Origin: an uncultured Lachnospiraceae bacterium
GTDB taxonomy: Bacteria > Bacillota > Clostridia > Lachnospirales > Lachnospiraceae
Direction of reading: 5' to 3'
Assembly (NCBI GenBank): GCA_905235275.1
Contig: CAJOLA010000003.1
Location: 1 to 52,048, forward strand
Length of the DNA: 52,048 nucleotides
The notes below the pieces were generated by a model. The model worked only from the letters and a program-made list of their open reading frames with translations. It ran no database searches and was not told the origin of the DNA. A program made the translations under genes and the position numbers. Position 1 is the first letter of the stretch. Every line of letters starts with the position of its first letter. Below are positions 46,545 to 52,048 of this stretch, piece after piece.

Positions 46545-47643
46545 ATGTCTTCCCGCCGACTTTTGCTTCTTCCTTTTCGAATTCCTTTTCTTTCCGATTT
46601 TCCCTTTTTTGTTCTATCTCGGATTTTTCATTTTCCTTTTTTTGCTCTTTTTCAGCCTGCTTTTCTTTTTTTGCTTCTTCTTTTTGCTTATTTTTCTCTT
46701 CTTTTTCTTCTGCTTTTTTCTTTTCTTCCAGCTCTTTATTGGTTTCTTTTTCACGCTTAAGCTTAATATGATGCTCTCTTAAATGACGTATTCCCGGATA
46801 TTCGGAAACCTTCATCCATTTTGAAAGAACCACCCAACCGTTCTCGATATAGGTATTAAACTCGGCACCGAAGTACAAAATCATAAACATGGCAAATATC
46901 CAGAAGAAAAGAAACAACAGATTCGCCATACTTCCGTACACGTCATTAAACGTCGGTGAGTTTGAAATAATCAGCGAGAATATCCACGAGAAAAACATTC
47001 CGCCCATCGCCGCAATAAATGCACCCGGAAGCTCCTTCCAGAATCCGCTTTTCCTGTCCGGAACATACACATAAATCAATGTAAACATAATTGTCAGCAC
47101 TATAGGCAGTATTATGTACCTTCTAAACACAATACTCTGCAAAATGGCAGCCAACACGGGCGAAGAATACTGCAATCCTTCAACAAACGAGGATCCGTAT
47201 ACATAAATCAACAAAAAAAAGATAATAACAAACATAAAAATAAAGGTGAATGCCGTGGATTTTAAACGTTTGGCTCCCCACTTTTTATTTGATTTTATGT
47301 TATATATTCTTTCAAAGGCCTTCATCATGCCCATGAATCCCTGTCCGGCGGCATATATCGCAAATATATACGCAAGTACCGTTATTACGTTATACCTGCT
47401 GTTATAAATCTCCGTAAGCACTTCTTCGGCAAGAGCGGTTATCTGCGGAGGCGCCACATCCGATATCGCCTTCATAATGTTATCAAGCTGAACCGGGAAA
47501 AATGTCAATATTTTAAAAAGAACCATAAGAAAAGGCAAAATACAGACAATAAGAAAAAAACTTGAAGCAGCCGCGTAATATACGCAGTTGTCAGCAAAGT
47601 ATTTTTTAACGCTTTTTTTAAATCTATCACCGTATTTTGACAT
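46543..47643 (-). CDS. YihY/BrkB-family membrane protein with charged C-terminal tail
   Basis: NCVYYAAASSFFLIVCILPFLMVLFK, GQGFMGMMKAFERIYNIKSNKKW, YGSMANLLFLFFWIFAMFMILYFGAEFN; Lys/Glu-rich tail. Confidence 0.9.
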   Translation of the reverse strand: MSKYGDRFKKSVKKYFADNCVYYAAASSFFLIVCILPFLMVLFKILTFFPVQLDNIMKAISDVAPPQITALAEEVLTEIYNSRYNVITVLAYIFAIYAAGQGFMGMMKAFERIYNIKSNKKWGAKRLKSTAFTFIFMFVIIFFLLIYVYGSSFVEGLQYSSPVLAAILQSIVFRRYIILPIVLTIMFTLIYVYVPDRKSGFWKELPGAFIAAMGGMFFSWIFSLIISNSPTFNDVYGSMANLLFLFFWIFAMFMILYFGAEFNTYIENGWVVLSKWMKVSEYPGIRHLREHHIKLKREKETNKELEEKKKAEEKEEKNKQKEEAKKEKQAEKEQKKENEKSEIEQKRENRKEKEFEKEEAKVGGKT

Positions 47644-47724
47644 GATTCTTCACTTTTCCGATATTTGTTTACAAGATGATATATTCTATCATATAAGCAC
47701 GGTTTTATCAAAAAAACGCCATAT

Positions 47725-48180
47725 TTACCCGTCTTTTTTATCCGGTGCGGGCGCGTCAAAATCAATCTCCGTTATCTCGTATCCGGACATCTGAATCGTA
47801 TCAAGAATATACTCTTCGGTTACCCCAAGGTAACTTGCAAGCTCGGCAGGTGTTGGCTTTACGAAAAAGTCCTCATTATACTTTATTGCCGCATCATTTA
47901 CTTTGTTTACGCGCTTCAAAATCTTATTTGCAAGGTCTTCCTGCGCTTTGTCTTCATCCATAAGCGCTGCTATCCTATCGTTAAATGACGCCTTAATTTC
48001 TTCCAATATCACGACTTCTTCTTTTCCTGCGTGACTGTTATCGTTTATGTATTCCGCAATCACGAGTGCTCTTTCCTGATGGAGATCCTCATCGGGAATA
48101 CCTTTATCCTGAAAAACAATGATGAAATCCTCGGTTCCTTCAAATAATTTTGCAAATAACTCTTCCTGTTCTTTATTCAT
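47725..48180 (-). CDS. Hypothetical protein with C-terminal sigma-70 region-3-like HTH
   Basis: 151-aa ORF within the operon-like run; KPTPAELASYLGVTEEYILDTIQMSG resembles sigma-70 region 3. Confidence 0.65.
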   Translation of the reverse strand: MNKEQEELFAKLFEGTEDFIIVFQDKGIPDEDLHQERALVIAEYINDNSHAGKEEVVILEEIKASFNDRIAALMDEDKAQEDLANKILKRVNKVNDAAIKYNEDFFVKPTPAELASYLGVTEEYILDTIQMSGYEITEIDFDAPAPDKKDG

Positions 48181-48184
48181 CTGC

Positions 48185-48610
48185 TCACCTGTCCTTATCG
48201 ATATGCATGATAAAACCGTTTCCGAATTGTTCGTTCGGTCTTTTTATGAATCCGCATTTCTCATAAAAATCCTCGGATCCCTTTTTGCTCATAAGACCAA
48301 GCATCATCTTCGTCCCCGGCAAAGTAATCTCTTTTGTATACTCTACAAGACGGTCCATTATATATCTTCCGATTCCGAGCCCCTGATACTCATCCCTGAT
48401 CATTATGTCCTGGATATAGCATATTACGGCTCCGTCTCCGACGAGACGCCCCATGCCGACAACTCTGTCGTCATCACAGGCCGCTACAATCTTTAATGCG
48501 TTTTTAAGCGCAAGCTCGCCCTGCTTCCTTGAAAGCTCGTGAAATCCCACGTCCTTTCGAAGTTCAAAATAATCGTCAATATTTAACTCATCTTCAACAT
48601 ATCTAATCAT
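48185..48610 (-). CDS. GNAT-family N-acetyltransferase
   Basis: VVGMGRLVGDGAVICYIQDIMIRDEYQGLGIGRYIMDRLVEY, GSEDFYEKCGFIKRPNEQFGNGFIMH. Confidence 0.92.
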   Translation of the reverse strand: MIRYVEDELNIDDYFELRKDVGFHELSRKQGELALKNALKIVAACDDDRVVGMGRLVGDGAVICYIQDIMIRDEYQGLGIGRYIMDRLVEYTKEITLPGTKMMLGLMSKKGSEDFYEKCGFIKRPNEQFGNGFIMHIDKDR

Positions 48611-48618
48611 TAATACCT

Positions 48619-50142
48619 TTAAATCTCCTTGTCACAATCCAGATCAAACCAAAAATCCACTCCGTCTTCGGTATTTTTTACCCCGCAACCGGTTCCGTGC
48701 ATGTCCAGGATGGACTTTACAATCGAAAGACCGACGCCGTTTCCGCCGTACTCTCTGGTACGGGCTTTATCTACTTTAAAGAATTTGTCCCATATATTGC
48801 CAATCTGAGACTCAGGGATATTCTCACCGCTGTTCCATACGTGAACTCTGACGGTTTTATCCATTTTATCAATATCTATCCTGATGACATTTTGGCCGGA
48901 ACAATGATTAATCGCATTGGTTATATAGTTGGTAATAACCTGCTCAATGCTCATCTTGTCAGCCCATACTTCTATTTTTTCATTTTGCTTTTCAAATTCG
49001 ACTTTTATGCCTTTCTTTTCGAAATAAATGATATTGGCATTAAGTATGGCGGATAAAAGCTCAACAATATCAAATCTTTCAATAATCAACTCCAAATGCC
49101 CGCTTTCAAATTCACTCATTGCAAGCATTTGCTTTATAAATTTGTCCATCTTGTCGGACTCATCAATTATTATCTCGCAATATTCATTGATGCTTTCAGG
49201 ATCCTTGGCAATACCTTCCTTTAAAGCTTCCGCATAGCCTGATATAAGCGCAATCGGCGTCTTTAATTCATGTGACAGATCGGATATAAATTCTTTTTGG
49301 CGTTGCTGATAATCTTCTTTTAATTTTATATCGTTCTCAAGTGCGATATTCGCATTTTTAAACTTGGCAAGACTTTTCTCCAGCTCGCCTGAAAGCTCAT
49401 TCATGGTCTCACCGAGAAGTCCTATCTCACTTCTGTCCTTGCCTTCATACTTCACATCAAAATCAAGCTCTGACATCCTTCGCGAGAGTATTGTCAGATC
49501 TTTAATGGGCTTGGTAATAAACCTTGCCATAATAACCGATGCAATCAAAGCGCCGCCAAGCGCAATAAGAGCCGCAATCTGAATAATGTAGTTCATAACA
49601 TGAATACTGTTTTCAATGCTTGCGGCCGTAAAACGACAAAGAATAATATATTCGGAATCGGACACACCCCACAGCTCATAGGAATCCTCGGAATTAGAGG
49701 CTCCTTCAAGCTTTTGGAATACATAATCTCTTCCTTCTTCCAAAATCTCAACAGGTTCAACCGGTCCGTCAGTGGCATTGTTGCCAAGCACGCTCGCAAT
49801 CAGCCTTCCTTTAAGATAACGTTCGCCACGGGTATTCACATATATAACATTCCACTCATTATCGACAACTATGGCGCTGACATCATATTTTCCGGTTATT
49901 TTCTCCAAAGCACTGTCAATTTCCTCAGATGTTCTGCTTTGGTAAGAATCCTTTTCAAGGTCGCTTTCTATTTCATAATATGCGTTTTTCAGATTGTCTT
50001 TACGGCTGTTTAAATAAATCCGGGGGCCGACGGCATTGTTAAAAATCCACAAAAAAATAAGCATCCCCGCTATAATTATCGCGTAACTGATAAAAAGCCT
50101 TAACGCAATAGGAATTTTTACACGAAATTTTTCAGCAGACAT
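48619..50142 (-). CDS. Sensor histidine kinase (HAMP)
   Basis: Two TM, HAMP (ITKPIKDLTILSRRMSELDFDVKYEG), FISDLSHELKTPIALISGYAEALKEG, GGNGVGLSIVKSILDMHG. Confidence 0.93.
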   Translation of the reverse strand: MSAEKFRVKIPIALRLFISYAIIIAGMLIFLWIFNNAVGPRIYLNSRKDNLKNAYYEIESDLEKDSYQSRTSEEIDSALEKITGKYDVSAIVVDNEWNVIYVNTRGERYLKGRLIASVLGNNATDGPVEPVEILEEGRDYVFQKLEGASNSEDSYELWGVSDSEYIILCRFTAASIENSIHVMNYIIQIAALIALGGALIASVIMARFITKPIKDLTILSRRMSELDFDVKYEGKDRSEIGLLGETMNELSGELEKSLAKFKNANIALENDIKLKEDYQQRQKEFISDLSHELKTPIALISGYAEALKEGIAKDPESINEYCEIIIDESDKMDKFIKQMLAMSEFESGHLELIIERFDIVELLSAILNANIIYFEKKGIKVEFEKQNEKIEVWADKMSIEQVITNYITNAINHCSGQNVIRIDIDKMDKTVRVHVWNSGENIPESQIGNIWDKFFKVDKARTREYGGNGVGLSIVKSILDMHGTGCGVKNTEDGVDFWFDLDCDKEI

Positions 50143-50157
50143 ACTCCAACACCTTAT

Positions 50158-50844
50158 TTATTGTTCAGAAGAATCAAATTTATATCCCATTCCCCAAATG
50201 GTTTTAATATATGTTCCCTTATCGAGAAGCTTTTGTCTTAACTTCTTAACATGCGTATCAATCGTTCGTGCGTCACCGTAATAATCATAATTCCAAACGG
50301 TATCAAGAATCTTTTCACGAGACAAAGCAACTCCCTCATTCTCCATAAAGAAACAAAGGAGTTCGAATTCCTTATAGCTTAATTCCACAAGCTTACCGTC
50401 CACGGTAACGGTATGAGCATCTATATCAACCGTTATACCGCCCGCGTTTATCTTTCCGCTCTCTTCAGATTCCCCGTACGCTCTGCGCATAATCGCGGCG
50501 ACTCTTGCCATAAGAACCTTAGGACTTACCGGCTTGGAAATAAACTCATCGGCACCGCTGTCAAAGCTCTCCAACTCATCAGCTTCCCCCACTTTTGCGG
50601 TAAGCATGATAATCGGAACATTGGAAGACTCTCTTATATGCTTGCAGGCTTCCCAGCCGTCCATAACGGGCATCATGACATCAAGAATAATAAGTGCAAT
50701 GTCTCCGTTGCTCTGAAATGCTTCGACAGCCTCTTTTCCGTTGGCAACCTCTAATACTTCATATCCTTCATTTTCCAGAAAACCCCTTAAAAGCTTTCTC
50801 ATCCTGGACTCATCGTCCGCTATCAAAATAGTATTATCCGACAT
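50158..50844 (-). CDS. OmpR-family response regulator
   Basis: ILIADDESRMRKLLRGFLENEGYEVLE, LIILDVMMPVMDGWEACKHIR, winged helix DTVWNYDYYGDARTIDTHVKKLRQKL. Start at MSDNT behind GAGG. Confidence 0.94.
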   Translation of the reverse strand: MSDNTILIADDESRMRKLLRGFLENEGYEVLEVANGKEAVEAFQSNGDIALIILDVMMPVMDGWEACKHIRESSNVPIIMLTAKVGEADELESFDSGADEFISKPVSPKVLMARVAAIMRRAYGESEESGKINAGGITVDIDAHTVTVDGKLVELSYKEFELLCFFMENEGVALSREKILDTVWNYDYYGDARTIDTHVKKLRQKLLDKGTYIKTIWGMGYKFDSSEQ

Positions 50845-50856
50845 TGTATACCTCAT

Positions 50857-51570
50857 CTACAAATGCATATCATTCTTAGCTTCATTATGTACAAGACTGA
50901 ATCCCAAAATATACATGGCCGTAACAAATGCAAAATAAAGAATGGTCGATTCAAGAGAATGCAACATAGCCGCCATATCATAAAATCCGTGCAGAAGCAT
51001 CGGAACAAACCATGCGGCAAACGCATTAAACCCGTAATTTACTCTTCGTCCGCGGTTGCGATACATCTTGGATCTGCTGTAGAAAATACCCATAAATATA
51101 GCAAATCCCACATGTGCAGGCACGGCAAGAACGGCCCTCTGTCCTGCCACTACAAGTCCGTATCTGATAATGTATCCGATATTTTCAAACCCTGCAAACC
51201 CCAGTGAAACCGCAACGGCATAAACGATACCGTCAAACTTATAGTCAAAATTCGGATTGCTCCATGTCCCGATTTTTAAGAAAATATATTTCACTCCCTC
51301 TTCCACAAATCCCACAACAAAGAAAGTGAAGAAGAATACATATCCGACCGTGTTCTCCGGATAAAATTTCTTTAATACGGTATCACCTATCTGTTCCAAT
51401 ATCAACGCGATAACAGCAGAAACAACACCTGCTATCAGAAGCTTGATTATAAGTGAAGCAGGTTCCGGATTCACATGGTCCTGACTGTACACATAAATCA
51501 AAAGAATAATCGCAGGCAAAGTCGCGGCAATAATATATACTAAAGATGTCAGTGTAAATGTCGCTAACAT
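50857..51570 (-). CDS. PrsW-family intramembrane metalloprotease
   Basis: Polytopic; FVEEGVKYIFLK (EExxK), FAGFENIGYI (FxxxE), HVGFAIFMG and LLHGFYDM (His motifs). Confidence 0.87.
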   Translation of the reverse strand: MLATFTLTSLVYIIAATLPAIILLIYVYSQDHVNPEPASLIIKLLIAGVVSAVIALILEQIGDTVLKKFYPENTVGYVFFFTFFVVGFVEEGVKYIFLKIGTWSNPNFDYKFDGIVYAVAVSLGFAGFENIGYIIRYGLVVAGQRAVLAVPAHVGFAIFMGIFYSRSKMYRNRGRRVNYGFNAFAAWFVPMLLHGFYDMAAMLHSLESTILYFAFVTAMYILGFSLVHNEAKNDMHL

Positions 51571-51694
51571 AAGTTATCATTCCCTTAATCGCAGTTTCTT
51601 GTGTTAAATTTTATACAAAATAACGTCAAAAATCAATCCATACGCAAAAAATACACACAATTCTACGGCGTTCACCGGGATTTTCGCATACAAA

Positions 51695-51727
51695 AAGACC
51701 ACACCCCTAAATTCAAGGTGTGGTCTT
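51695..51727 (-). terminator. Intrinsic terminator downstream of the InlB-repeat gene
   Basis: Perfect 11-bp AAGACCACACC/GGTGTGGTCTT; TTTTTG follows on the minus strand. Confidence 0.8.
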
Positions 51728-51774
51728 AATACGCTAAATGGCGCGAATTTAGCATTACTTAAGGAACTTACCCG

Positions 51775-52048
51775 TTAATTGGTTTCATTCCATACCGCGT
51801 AAAGCTTCATTTCCGTATATCCGTAATCCGGACTTGTCGTGTCGGGGTCTGCGGTAAGCAATACCCTCTGACCCGGCGAATATGTCGCTGTTTCAGCATT
51901 CGGATCTGTCGCCCAGCCTCGGAATGTATATCCCTCGCGCTTCGGTGTACTGGTGCTGAGCATGAATTCATATCTGTTGTCTGACGTGTACGCATGTGCG
52001 AGCGGCGGAGCGTTGGAGCCGTTGTTCGCATCGTACTCCAGATAGAAC
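51775..52048 (-). CDS. C-terminus of an InlB B-repeat (Listeria-Bacteroides repeat) surface protein, truncated by window edge
   Basis: Open frame to the edge: FYLEYDANNGSNAPPLAHAYTSDNRYEFMLSTSTPKREGYTFRGWATDPNAETATYSPGQRVLL...MKLYAVWNETN*. Confidence 0.85.
   Translation of the reverse strand, partial: FYLEYDANNGSNAPPLAHAYTSDNRYEFMLSTSTPKREGYTFRGWATDPNAETATYSPGQRVLLTADPDTTSPDYGYTEMKLYAVWNETN

Noticed and set aside
1-52048. Search for a novel defence, mobile or biosynthetic system
   Set aside because: No toxin-antitoxin, restriction, reverse transcriptase, integrase, transposase or clustered unknown-function genes could be supported; most ORFs are conserved housekeeping families.

Overview
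The window is about 52 kb of low-to-moderate GC Firmicutes chromosome, probably Lachnospiraceae/Clostridia judging by protein resemblance (no search was run). It is dense in housekeeping genes. Nearly all genes lie on the minus strand; only rpsT, a YfhO-family gene, argH and one candidate small RNA are on the plus strand. Content: proC, aminotransferase, rny, recX, PcsB-like CHAP hydrolase, polytopic membrane protein, recA, pgsA, rimO, valS, CarD-family regulator, HPr-like protein, DUF5688-like protein, pepD, rpsT, holA, comEC, GerMN lipoprotein, WalK/WalR-like two-component pair, comEA, yfhO-like, argH, parC/parE, PpiC-like foldase, HAD phosphatase, leuA, Lrp, UvrD-like helicase, thiI, cysteine desulfurase, rsmE, prmA, M18 aminopeptidase, scpB/scpA, candidate 6S RNA, YihY, small hypothetical, GNAT, a second two-component pair, PrsW, and the C-terminus of an InlB-B-repeat protein at the right edge. 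I found no CRISPR array, prophage, convincing transposon or evident novel multi-gene defence system. The best leads are regulatory or small-scale: (i) a three-half-site WalR-box-like array upstream of the PcsB-like hydrolase, with a WalRK-like pair in the same window; (ii) a perfect hairpin overlapping the comEA Shine-Dalgarno, with a TTG start; (iii) a well-supported structured RNA gene, probably 6S; (iv) an HPr paralogue without the catalytic His (Crh-like); (v) a helicase whose Walker A motif is encoded only if translation starts at a non-canonical ATT; (vi) a LexA-type palindrome inside the recA promoter spacer.
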